DNA from: DATCJA01 sp963734635 | GTDB taxonomy: Bacteria; Acidobacteriota; Vicinamibacteria; Vicinamibacterales; UBA2999 | Direction of reading: 5' to 3' | Length of the DNA stretch: 64,000 bases | Assembly: GCA_963734635.1 (NCBI GenBank) | Contig: CAVTIA010000005.1 | Span: 124,001-188,000, forward strand | Shown here: piece after piece, positions 53,246-60,283 of the stretch | Layout of the letters: the number at the start of each line of letters is the position of its first letter | Position numbering within the stretch: position 1 is the stretch's first letter | Notes under the pieces: generated by a model | What the model saw: only the letters and a program-made list of their open reading frames with translations | Database searches by the model: none | What the model was told of the DNA's origin: nothing | Program-made: the position numbers and the translations under genes

Positions 53246-53713
53246 CTAGTTGTTCTCGATGACGAGCACCTCGCCGGTTGCCTTCGTGCATCCGCCCGCC
53301 GGCATCGTCGCCCCGCATTTGATGAACTCGCCGGTCATTGCGCCAAATGGACGACCGTCGCGCAGTGGAAAGAGCGTCACCGTGAACACCGTGCCGTCGG
53401 GAAACGTCTTGGGCGAGATCCCGCGCCGCGCCATCGCGGCCGCCGACCCGGTTTCGACACCCCACTGAACGGGTTTTCCGTCCTTGCCGATCTGTGGCTT
53501 CCCGTCGGGCCCGAGCACTTCGAAGATGAGCTGCGCGTGGTTCGATCCCGGAATGTAGCGTGTGAGCTTCCCCGTGAGCGTCTTCGTCTGATTCTGGTCG
53601 TACATCGCAAACGAGTGATGGGCGTAGGCCGGCGCCAGTACTCCTGCGCAGAGAAGCGCCGTCAGCGCTGTCACTCCCGCAACCAGCCGACGATCGACGA
53701 CGTTCTTCCGCAT
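53246..53713 (-). CDS. DUF6152-family secreted protein (copy 3), intact
   Basis: ATG at 53713 follows GGAGG by eight bases. The signal peptide (LVAGVTALTALLCAGVLAPA-YA) is cut before HHSFAMYDQNQTKTLTGKLT. Further motifs: YIPGSNHAQLIFEVLGPDGK, PVQWGVETGSAAAMARRGIS, DGTVFTVTLFPLRDGRPFGA and CGATMPAGGCTKATGE. The HHS start, NHA and W-G-V-E core agree with copies at 7373 and 26231; the C-terminal Cys pair is particular to this copy. It lies 43 bases behind the subtype D WGDTL gene on the same strand. Confidence 0.85.
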   Translation of the reverse strand: MRKNVVDRRLVAGVTALTALLCAGVLAPAYAHHSFAMYDQNQTKTLTGKLTRYIPGSNHAQLIFEVLGPDGKPQIGKDGKPVQWGVETGSAAAMARRGISPKTFPDGTVFTVTLFPLRDGRPFGAMTGEFIKCGATMPAGGCTKATGEVLVIENN

Positions 53714-53756
53714 TAGCGCGCCCTCCATCCAGTTTTCATTGTGCGCCGGTCGTCCA

Positions 53757-54914
53757 TCAGTCGGCGGGCTTCTCCCAGCCCTGCTCGAAATGCTTCTCCC
53801 AATTTTGCGCCCACGGTCGGCCGAAGTAATCAATGTAGCCGTCATCGACGAACGTCAGCTGGGTCGGCCTGCCGTCGGGGCCGTTGATGATGGTGCTCTG
53901 CACGCGACATTCCACGAACGTGAACCGCGTTTCCGGATCGTCCGGGCCCGCCTGTCTTTCCCACGGCGTGACGATGTGCAGCGGCTGGAGAAACGCCTCC
54001 GGATCGTAGAACGTCGCTTCGACCGTGATCGTCTTGCCATCAGCGCTCGGCCGGAACACTTCGATGATTTCGAGCGCGCTGCTGAATTCGAACATCGAGT
54101 GGGACACCGTCCATCCCTGCACGTTGGCCGTCCACGCCACGAGCGTATCTCCGTTCCAGAATCCCACCGTTTCTCCGTACCACTGAGGGACCTGTTGCAC
54201 GTGCTTCCGGTCGATCAAAACCTTGCGAAGCAGATTGTCCGCGATGCCGCTCAGGAACTGCACTTGAGTTGGTGTGGCCATGATCTCGATGGGCCCGCCC
54301 AGGGTGAATTGCGACCACCAGCGCAGCAGCCCCTCGGGATAGCAGAAGGCGGCCATCCACTGCGGGGCGTTGCTGACCGCCTCGTGGTAGTTCATCTGCA
54401 CCATCCGCTTCTGGTACTCGGGCGTCAGCAACGACACCATCGTCGAGGTCTGCAGGTTGCGTCCCCAGATCCACTGTTCGTCCGGCGCGCCGCGGCGGTA
54501 CCAGCCATCCCAGTTCGGCAGCGTCTGGCGGGTGTGGGTAGTCGGCCCACCTGATTTTGTCGCCTCTGCGAGCAGCGCCTCGTAGTGCTCCTGGGCCGTC
54601 TTGTATTGATAGGGGCTGACGATCTTCGCCACGTCGCGGTCGAGATTGCAATCGCCCCACTGCCCGAGGCGATTGTCGCGCCACATGTCGGTCAACTGCC
54701 GCGGCGTGTTGCAGCGGGTATAGCGGCGATCCACCCAGTACTTCCGATCGAGATAGAAGTTCTTGCTCGTGAAGAGATCGATCGGTAGGGGCTGCACGCC
54801 GGCAGGCGGACGCGGCGCGGGTTGGCCCTGCTGCGCATTCGAGGTGAACGACAGGCCTCCTATGGACAAGGCCAGCGCAACGGCCACAGATACTCTCGTG
54901 CGCACCGAAGCCAT
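53757..54914 (-). CDS. WGDTL-family secreted protein, subtype D
   Basis: ATG at 54914 follows AAGGAG by eight bases. The product has 385 residues with a signal peptide (VAVALALSIGGLSFTSNAQ). It lacks PPRTPDG but shares the core: FCYPEGLLRWW, FWNGDTLVAWTANVQGWTVS, MFEFSSALEIIEVFRP, ITVEATFYDPEAFLQPLHIV and FTFVECRVQST. The W-x-G-D-T-L-V, the D-P-x-x-[FL]-x-x-P step and the two Cys are at the same relative positions as in subtypes A-C, which links it to the family at a greater distance. DUF6152 copy 3 follows. Function unknown. Confidence 0.72.
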   Translation of the reverse strand: MASVRTRVSVAVALALSIGGLSFTSNAQQGQPAPRPPAGVQPLPIDLFTSKNFYLDRKYWVDRRYTRCNTPRQLTDMWRDNRLGQWGDCNLDRDVAKIVSPYQYKTAQEHYEALLAEATKSGGPTTHTRQTLPNWDGWYRRGAPDEQWIWGRNLQTSTMVSLLTPEYQKRMVQMNYHEAVSNAPQWMAAFCYPEGLLRWWSQFTLGGPIEIMATPTQVQFLSGIADNLLRKVLIDRKHVQQVPQWYGETVGFWNGDTLVAWTANVQGWTVSHSMFEFSSALEIIEVFRPSADGKTITVEATFYDPEAFLQPLHIVTPWERQAGPDDPETRFTFVECRVQSTIINGPDGRPTQLTFVDDGYIDYFGRPWAQNWEKHFEQGWEKPAD

Positions 54915-55006
54915 CACTGATTCTCCTTCTTCACTGCGACCTATCCGTTGCGATCGACCTCAATACCATACCCCTTCAGCCCGGAAGCACAGGCAGCCAG
55001 GGTGCC

Positions 55007-55492
55007 ATGACGGCGCCGGATAAGATTACTCACTTTCTGATGCCGTTTTCCGTGGGCAGCCGCGTCATCCTCCTCGCGCTGGGCAAGAAGCAAGGAGTCG
55101 TCGTCGCGACGGGCCGGGGAGGGCGGTACCGCGTTCAAGTGGACAACACAACAGTTTCATGCCGGGAAGAAAACCTCGCCGCACTGCCCGAAGATGGTCG
55201 ACGCGCGAAGAAGGCCAAGTCGCAGGCGACGCAGGCGCGGCGTGACACTGACGAAAGCGCACCTGCCAGCAGGATCGATCTCCATGGAATGACCGTCGAG
55301 GAAGCCATCGCAAGAGCCGTCGAGGAGATCGACCTGGCGCTCCGTCGGGGTGCCGACCGAATTGAGGTCGTCCACGGCAAGGGATCGGGACGGATACGGG
55401 ACGCGCTTCATCGGGAGCTCGCTGCTCTTCCGGTGGTCGCGTCATTCCGCCTGGATCCACAGAATGCGGGCGTGACCTGGGTGTATCTCTGA
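55007..55492 (+). CDS. KOW-like plus Smr domain protein (MutS2 C-terminal type)
   Basis: The product has 161 residues. The N-terminal part FSVGSRVILLALGKKQGVVV, ATGRGGRYRVQVDNTTVSC resembles the KOW-like segment of MutS2. The C-terminal Smr domain has RIDLHGMTVEEAIARAVEEI (D-L-H-G) and ADRIEVVHGKGSGRIRDALH (H-G-K-G-x-G), followed by FRLDPQNAGVTWVYL. Smr domains nick branched DNA or cleave RNA on stalled ribosomes. The MutS2 ATPase and clamp regions are absent, so this is a free-standing version. ATG at 55007; it is transcribed divergently from the subtype D gene. Confidence 0.82.
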   Translation: MTAPDKITHFLMPFSVGSRVILLALGKKQGVVVATGRGGRYRVQVDNTTVSCREENLAALPEDGRRAKKAKSQATQARRDTDESAPASRIDLHGMTVEEAIARAVEEIDLALRRGADRIEVVHGKGSGRIRDALHRELAALPVVASFRLDPQNAGVTWVYL

Positions 55493-55493
55493 G

Positions 55494-55575
55494 GTCCGGC
55501 TGAAGCCGGACACTACGTACTACTGAAGCCGGACACTACGTACTACATCCGGAGGTCTGAAGGCCTCCGGCTACT
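55494..55575. repeat. Dispersed palindromic repeats, copies 3 and 4, plus a further hairpin
   Basis: GTCCGGCTGAAGCCGGAC is followed by ACTACGTAC, then a second TGAAGCCGGACACTACGTAC in tandem (55523-55542), then a hairpin GGAGGTCTGAAGGCCTCC. The unit is the same as at 25055 and 26651. It begins one base after the Smr gene stop and separates it from the convergent MaoC gene. Confidence 0.7.
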
Positions 55576-55602
55576 GCTGCATGGGACGAGGTGGGCGCGG
55601 GA

Positions 55603-56100
55603 CTACGATTGTTGGGGACGCGGCGCGCGCGGGACGTGACCTCGCTTGTACACCATGAAGGTACGGTTGAATTCGATCACCGTCACGCCTTCCTGGTTGT
55701 AGCCCGTGGTCTTGACGCGAACGATGCCGACCGAAGGCTTTGACTTCGATTCTCGCGCTTCGAGCACCTCGCTGCGCGAATACAGGGTGTCGCCCTCGAA
55801 CAGCGGATTCGGAAGCCGAACGTCATCCCAGCCGAGATTTGCGACTCCATTGACGGTGAGATCGATGACCGACTGTCCGGTGACTACCGCCAGGGTGAAG
55901 CACGAATTCACCAGGCGGCGCCCGAACTGCGTCCTCTTCGAGTATTCGCCGTCGAGATGTGTTGGATTGGTGTTCATCGTGAGGCACGTGAACCAGATAT
56001 TGTCGGCCTCGATCACCGTCCGGCCGACCGGATGCTCGTACACGTCACCCACCTGAAAGTCTTCGAAGACACGCCCGGTCCAGCCCTGCTTCAAAGCCAT
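55603..56100 (-). CDS. MaoC-family acyl-CoA hydratase of a C5-dicarboxyl-CoA operon
   Basis: The product has 165 residues of single hot-dog fold: GRVFEDFQVGDVYEHPVGRT, IEADNIWFTCLTMNTNPTHL, DGEYSKRTQFGRRLVNSCFT and GDTLYSRSEVLEARESKSKP. The catalytic Asp/His pair of MaoC hydratases would be in the N-T-N-P-[TL]-H-x-D segment. Together with the CoA-transferase and CitE-like lyase directly upstream it matches the three-step route itaconate or mesaconate to CoA ester, hydration to citramalyl- or methylmalyl-CoA, and cleavage to acetyl- or propionyl-CoA plus a 2-oxo acid. ATG at 56100 follows the transferase stop at 56101. Confidence 0.83.
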   Translation of the reverse strand: MALKQGWTGRVFEDFQVGDVYEHPVGRTVIEADNIWFTCLTMNTNPTHLDGEYSKRTQFGRRLVNSCFTLAVVTGQSVIDLTVNGVANLGWDDVRLPNPLFEGDTLYSRSEVLEARESKSKPSVGIVRVKTTGYNQEGVTVIEFNRTFMVYKRGHVPRAPRPQQS

Positions 56101-57288
56101 CTAAATCACCTTCTCCCTTTTCCAGTTGGCGACGACATCGTCGGCGAACCCCAGCTCCTGGAGGATCGCCGACGTGTGCTGTCCAAGCGCCGGGACTGCG
56201 CCCATCACGGGCTCGACCCCTTCGATTGCCACAGGCGGAGGCAGCGCCCGAAGCGGCCCTGCTTCGGAGCCGATTTCCGTCCACCGGGATCGTGTGGTGA
56301 GCTGAGGATGATCGATCACCTCGCGCACGGAGTTCATCCGCGCGTGCGCGATCTGCGCGCCTTCCAGCTTTGCTTCGATTTCTTCTGCCTTCAGCGTAGC
56401 GAACGTCTCCTCTATGACGGCACGCAGCGCTTCGCGATGTTGCAAGCGCAGCTCGTTGGTGCGGAAGCGGTCATCATCCTCGACAGCCGGACGACCGAGG
56501 ACCTGCGCACAAAAGCGCGTCCACTCGCGCGCGTTCTGAACAGCCAGATAGACCTGGCCATCGGCGCCGCGAAACGGCCCATACGGAGCGATGGACACAT
56601 GATTCGGTCCGCTGCGCCGGAGCTCTCGGCCCGTATAGGCCGTGTGATACATGGGAAATCCCATCCACTCCGCGAGTGCGTCGAAGAGCGAGACATCCAT
56701 GGTGCACCCGACGCCCGTTGCCCGACGTTGAAACAACGCGGTCAGAATTCCGGAGTACGCGTACATCCCGGCTGCAATGTCCGCAATCGAAATGCCTACG
56801 CGACACGGCATGTCATCGGCGCCCGTGATGGATACCACCCCGACCTCACTCTGTACCAGGAGGTCGTACGCTTTCTTGGGTGCGTACGGGCCGGATGTCC
56901 CGTAGCCGGAGATGTTGCAGACGATCATCCTCGGATGCGCCGCACGCAGAGTGGAAGCCGAAAGTCCAAGGCGATCGGCGGCGCCGGGCGCCAGGTTCTG
57001 CACGAAGACGTCGGCGCGCTGGAGCAGCTTCTGAAGGATGTCGCCTGCGGCCGGGTGCTTGAGATCAACCGTCAGCGATTCCTTCGATCGGTTCAGCCAG
57101 ACGAAATGCGCGGACAGCCCTTTGACACTCGTGTCGTACGCCCGCGCAAAATCGCCGCCGTCGCGGCGTTCGATCTTGATTACGCGTGCGCCGAGATCGG
57201 CGAGCTGACGTGTCGCGAAGGGCGCCGCCACGGCCTGTTCGAGCGCAACGACAGTGACCCCGTGAAGCGGGCGTGCTCCCTCGGCCAT
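56101..57288 (-). CDS. CoA-transferase family III (CaiB/BaiF), probably for a C5 dicarboxylate
   Basis: The product has 395 residues: PLHGVTVVALEQAVAAPFAT, RQLADLGARVIKIERRDGGD, FARAYDTSVKGLSAHFVWLN, KESLTVDLKHPAAGD, catalytic Asp in AYDLLVQSEVG, SIADIAAGMYAYSGILTALF, GCTMDVSLFDALAEWMGFPM and RTNELRLQHREALRAVIEET. It is most like succinyl-CoA:mesaconate or itaconate CoA-transferases by context: a hydratase and a citramalyl/malyl-CoA-type lyase flank it without gaps. The exact acid is not determined by sequence alone. Confidence 0.87.
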   Translation of the reverse strand: MAEGARPLHGVTVVALEQAVAAPFATRQLADLGARVIKIERRDGGDFARAYDTSVKGLSAHFVWLNRSKESLTVDLKHPAAGDILQKLLQRADVFVQNLAPGAADRLGLSASTLRAAHPRMIVCNISGYGTSGPYAPKKAYDLLVQSEVGVVSITGADDMPCRVGISIADIAAGMYAYSGILTALFQRRATGVGCTMDVSLFDALAEWMGFPMYHTAYTGRELRRSGPNHVSIAPYGPFRGADGQVYLAVQNAREWTRFCAQVLGRPAVEDDDRFRTNELRLQHREALRAVIEETFATLKAEEIEAKLEGAQIAHARMNSVREVIDHPQLTTRSRWTEIGSEAGPLRALPPPVAIEGVEPVMGAVPALGQHTSAILQELGFADDVVANWKREKVI

Positions 57289-58154
57289 CAGCCGGCGGAG
57301 TACCTGGCCGCGAGCGCAAGCGTGCGTCGTGCCCGCTCGACGATGGGCAATTCGACCATCTGGTTATCCATTTTCGTGACGCCCTGACCTGCGGCGCGCG
57401 CCGCCTCGTAGACGTCGACTACACGCCGGGCCCGCTCGATCTCGGCCGCAGAGGGCGTAAAGGCCGCGTTGATCACGGGTACCTGGCGGGGGTGAATGGC
57501 CATCTTCCCGTGGAATCCCACTGCCCGCGCCCGCGCGCAGTCGCGCTCCAGCGAGGTCAGGTCGTCGAGACTCGTGAACACGGCGTCAATGGCTTGCGCG
57601 CCCACGGCAGCAGCGGCCAACGCGACCTGAGCGCGGGGGAATACCAGCTCGTCGCCATCAATTGTTCGGGGCACTGCGAGCTGTGCCGTGAGATCTTCCG
57701 CGCCAAAGAGAAGCGCAGCGACGAACGCGTCGGCGGCCGCGATGTCGGCGGCGCGCAGGATCGCGCGTGGCGACTCGAGGAGCGGCAGCAGCGGCACAGG
57801 GCGGCCGGCGAGCGCGCGCGATCCGAAAATCCGGCCGACGGTTTCCAGGATCCCTGGCGTTTCCACTTTCGGCAGCAGAACGCCGTCGTAACCAGTCACA
57901 TCGCGGAAGTACTCGAGGTCGCCCTGTCCGGCCTCGGTATCGACCGCATTGAACCTGACTAAGCGCAGTGCTGCCGAAGATGCCGGCTGCCCCAGAAACT
58001 CGGCGATAAGCCCCCGCGCCTTCTCCTTCTGCGTCGCCTCGACGCTGTCCTCGAGGTCGAAGGCCACCGCGTCGGCGCCTGAGGCCATCGCTTTGCTGAA
58101 GCGGTCGGATCGCGTCCCTGGAACGAACAAGAGAGACCGTATGGGGCCGATCAT
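57288..58154 (-). CDS. HpcH/HpaI (CitE-like) CoA-ester lyase
   Basis: The product has 288 residues: IRSLLFVPGTRSDRFSKAMA, SGADAVAFDLEDSVEATQKE, LRLVRFNAVDTEAGQGDLEY, YDGVLLPKVETPGILE, PVPLLPLLESPRAILRAADI, LLFGAEDLTAQL and RAVGFHGKMAIHPRQVPVIN. D in DLED, E in LLES and D in GAED are the metal ligands and the G-K-x-x-I-H-P loop closes the site. Relatives cleave citryl-, malyl- or citramalyl-CoA. First gene of the operon; its stop overlaps the transferase start at 57288. Confidence 0.88.
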   Translation of the reverse strand: MIGPIRSLLFVPGTRSDRFSKAMASGADAVAFDLEDSVEATQKEKARGLIAEFLGQPASSAALRLVRFNAVDTEAGQGDLEYFRDVTGYDGVLLPKVETPGILETVGRIFGSRALAGRPVPLLPLLESPRAILRAADIAAADAFVAALLFGAEDLTAQLAVPRTIDGDELVFPRAQVALAAAAVGAQAIDAVFTSLDDLTSLERDCARARAVGFHGKMAIHPRQVPVINAAFTPSAAEIERARRVVDVYEAARAAGQGVTKMDNQMVELPIVERARRTLALAARYSAG

Positions 58155-58244
58155 GTTCGGATTACTTTACTTTGAGCTCAGCCGAAATCGCGCCTGCGAC
58201 GGAGCAGGTCGGATTCTTGCTCTTTTCCTCGGCCAGGGGTTGAG

Positions 58245-58781
58245 ATGAAAAGCTCTTGCACGCTCCTGTCCAGCATTGCTCTCACATTCGTCTTGTTCGC
58301 CACAGCCGGAGCACAGGCACAGGTCGGCGACCATGACGACCAGTTTGTGGTGCAGGGCTGCGTGATGCCGACAACGGACTTCCAGCCCGGCGGGACCCCG
58401 TTGTTCGTTTTGTCACGCACCGTGTACCTCGGGTCCCCGGACACGCAATTCCGGCCGGGCGACGCTCGTGCGTCCGGCGGTACCAGTGTGTTCGTCCCGG
58501 TGTTCTACTGGATCGACGATGAAAACGACGTCGCCAGGTTCGTCGGCCAGCGGGTCGAGGTCGTTGGCGAGCTGACCGACGATCTGGATGAAGGCGAAAT
58601 CGACATCGACCATCACGGCGACTTTACCGAGATCGAGTTCGAGGTGAACGGCGACAAGACCCAGGTACGCGTCCTGAGGGCATGGCTCGGCCCTGCTTTT
58701 GCGGACGACGATGCCGAGCTCGACGTTGCCGTGCGAACGGTAGACGTCGAACGGGTGACGCCGCTCGGACCGTGCCGTTAG
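58245..58781 (+). CDS. Secreted acidic protein of unknown function
   Basis: The product has 178 residues with a signal peptide (SSIALTFVLFATAGAQAQ). The mature part VGDHDDQFVVQGCVMPTTDF, GTPLFVLSRTVYLG, GTSVFVPVFYWIDDENDVAR, FVGQRVEVVGELTDDLDEGE and IDIDHHGDFTEIEFEVNGDK is acidic and has the look of a small OB-fold-like beta barrel (G-x-R-V-E-V-V-G-x-L). No family is recognised with certainty. ATG at 58245; divergent from the lyase gene with a 90-base gap. Its stop lies inside the start of the truncated PLD gene. Confidence 0.7.
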   Translation: MKSSCTLLSSIALTFVLFATAGAQAQVGDHDDQFVVQGCVMPTTDFQPGGTPLFVLSRTVYLGSPDTQFRPGDARASGGTSVFVPVFYWIDDENDVARFVGQRVEVVGELTDDLDEGEIDIDHHGDFTEIEFEVNGDKTQVRVLRAWLGPAFADDDAELDVAVRTVDVERVTPLGPCR

Positions 58782-59062
58782 CGTCGATTATTACGCCATC
58801 ACCGCGGAAGGTCGTCAGCGCGCTGCTTATCGCCGCGCTGATGATCGCTGGCGCGCTCGTCATCGCGCAGGATCAGGAGACGTTGCGGGTGAGGACCCCT
58901 CTCGCCGCCGACGATCCGCGCTTTCCCGAATATCTGGCGCACCTGCTCGGTGCGCCGCTCACATCGGGCAACCTGTACATAGGAACCAGGACGGTAGACT
59001 CCCTCCGATGGAATCTGAGACCAAGGACGGGGTGCGACGACCGGCCGGACTCTGGCTGCTGA
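58773..59062 (+). pseudogene. N-terminal fragment of a phospholipase-D/cardiolipin-synthase-like gene
   Basis: GTG at 58773 overlaps the previous stop. The frame reads VVSALLIAALMIAGALVIAQ (TM), then DQETLRVRTPLAADDPRFPE and YLAHLLGAPLTSGN, the conserved lead-in of PLD-family proteins that is normally followed by Y-x-V-L-T-N-G-D. Here it runs into unrelated LYIGTRTVDSLRW after about residue 66 and stops at 59062. Both HKD motifs are missing, so the gene was cut by a deletion whose right edge lies just before the next gene. Confidence 0.62.
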
Positions 59063-59409
59063 CCATCGTGCTGCTGGCCAGCCCGGCGTTTCACCTCTTG
59101 GCGCTGTTGTTCGACACGCGTTGGCTCAACTTCGGCAGCCACCAGCCCTGGGACGCCTTTGTCTACTTCGCCATTGCTCCGGTGGTGGGCACGTTGATGC
59201 TACGGCGCCACGAGCGAGCGCGATTCTCGGTATACGTATTCCTGTCCTGCGAGATCCTGCGTGCGATCCGAATCCGCTCTGGACTTCTGGGTCTCTTGTC
59301 GGCGGTCTCTATCCTGTACCTGCAGCTTCCAGCGGCGCGGCGATTCCATCCTGCCGTGGACCCGCGCAAGGTGATCGCGCGGCTGCGCTTCAGGCCCCCC
59401 ACGTCCTGA
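59008..59409 (+). CDS. Small integral membrane protein of unknown function
   Basis: The product has 133 residues with about four TM segments: LWLLTIVLLASPAFHLLALL, AFVYFAIAPVVGTLMLRRHE, RFSVYVFLSCEILRAIRI and LLGLLSAVSILYLQLPAARR, ending in a basic tail. ATG at 59008. The repeated pattern of hydrophobic pairs with small loops recalls the DUF2127/DoxX-like small membrane families, but I do not assign it. It overlaps the 3' end of the PLD fragment and precedes the act operon by 226 bases. Confidence 0.58.
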   Translation: MESETKDGVRRPAGLWLLTIVLLASPAFHLLALLFDTRWLNFGSHQPWDAFVYFAIAPVVGTLMLRRHERARFSVYVFLSCEILRAIRIRSGLLGLLSAVSILYLQLPAARRFHPAVDPRKVIARLRFRPPTS

Positions 59410-59485
59410 GGAGGACGAGTAAGGTCGCGCTGCGGAGGCACTCCAGTCCATTCGTTGACGAGAGACGTCCGACGTTGTGATGCGC

Positions 59486-59515
59486 TTGACCCTCGTCCGA
59501 ATTCATGGATAAGAT
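59486..59515 (+). promoter_or_regulatory. Candidate sigma-70 promoter of the act operon
   Basis: TTGACC (59486-59491) and TAAGAT (59510-59515) with an 18-base spacer are close to consensus and lie about 120 bases upstream of the actA start. The remainder of the 226-base region holds no gene that I can support. Confidence 0.35.
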
Positions 59516-59635
59516 CGCAGCCTCAACCGACTCTTCCACCCAACAAATTCTGGGGGCCCGAACGTGTGTCATCACAGTTCCATCGCGGACTCGCGGCCGG
59601 CGCAACTGTCCTCCAGCGCCGGGGAGTCCTAACCA

Positions 59636-60283
59636 TTGAGCCAGATTTTTCCCCGGGGGTGGAACAAGTTCCCGCTCGTCGCCGCCATCGTGGGTACCCT
59701 CGGTCCGACGGTCGCCGTTGCGGGCGTCTGGTACTACTTTTCCCCGTGGTATACAGACGTCGGCTACCGCCCCGTTCAGCCCGTCCCGTACAGTCATAGA
59801 CTCCATGTCGGCGAGCTTGGGCTCGACTGCCGGTACTGCCACGCCTCGGTCGAGATTTCTCGCGTCGTGAACCTGCCCCCCACGCAGACCTGCATGAACT
59901 GCCATCAGACCGTGATGAGGGACAGCGCGCTGCTCGCACCGATTCGGGACAGCGCCCAGAGCGGCCGCCCGATGCATTGGATTCGCGTCCACAACCTTCC
60001 CGACTACGCGTATTTCGCTCACAACGCGCACGTGGCGGCGGGAATCGGCTGCGTCACCTGTCACGGCCGCATCGACGAGATGGAAACGGTTACCCAGATG
60101 GCCCCCCTCAGCATGAGCTGGTGCCTCGACTGCCACCGCAACCCCGGTCCCAAGAGACGGCCCGTCTCGGAGGTTACCAACATGAGGTGGGCGCCTCCGC
60201 GGGACGCTCAAGCGCTAACGGCTCAGCTCAACAAGGAACGACCGGTCAATCCGCCGACTGACTGTTCGGGGTGCCACCGGTGA
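59636..60283 (+). CDS. actA: Alternative complex III subunit ActA, pentaheme cytochrome c
   Basis: TTG at 59636 is preferred because GGGGAG lies nine bases upstream and no ATG precedes the anchor. The product has 215 residues. A membrane anchor (FPLVAAIVGTLGPTVAVAGV) is followed by PVQPVPYSHRLHVGELGLDC and five heme-binding motifs: CRYCH, CMNCH, CVTCH, CLDCH and CSGCH, with the P-L-S-M-S-W-C-L-D-C-H segment typical of ActA. ActA passes electrons from the ActB iron-sulfur clusters in this menaquinol-oxidising complex, which replaces cytochrome bc1. The stop overlaps the actB start (GTGA). Confidence 0.93.
   Translation: MSQIFPRGWNKFPLVAAIVGTLGPTVAVAGVWYYFSPWYTDVGYRPVQPVPYSHRLHVGELGLDCRYCHASVEISRVVNLPPTQTCMNCHQTVMRDSALLAPIRDSAQSGRPMHWIRVHNLPDYAYFAHNAHVAAGIGCVTCHGRIDEMETVTQMAPLSMSWCLDCHRNPGPKRRPVSEVTNMRWAPPRDAQALTAQLNKERPVNPPTDCSGCHR

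Noticed and set aside
52326..53465. A 379-codon open frame on the minus strand
   Set aside because: It is antisense to the LON gene and integrase remnant, both of which have clear homology.
55957..57387. A 476-codon open frame on the plus strand
   Set aside because: It lies opposite the CoA-transferase gene, has no recognisable domain and reflects GC-rich codon structure on the other strand.
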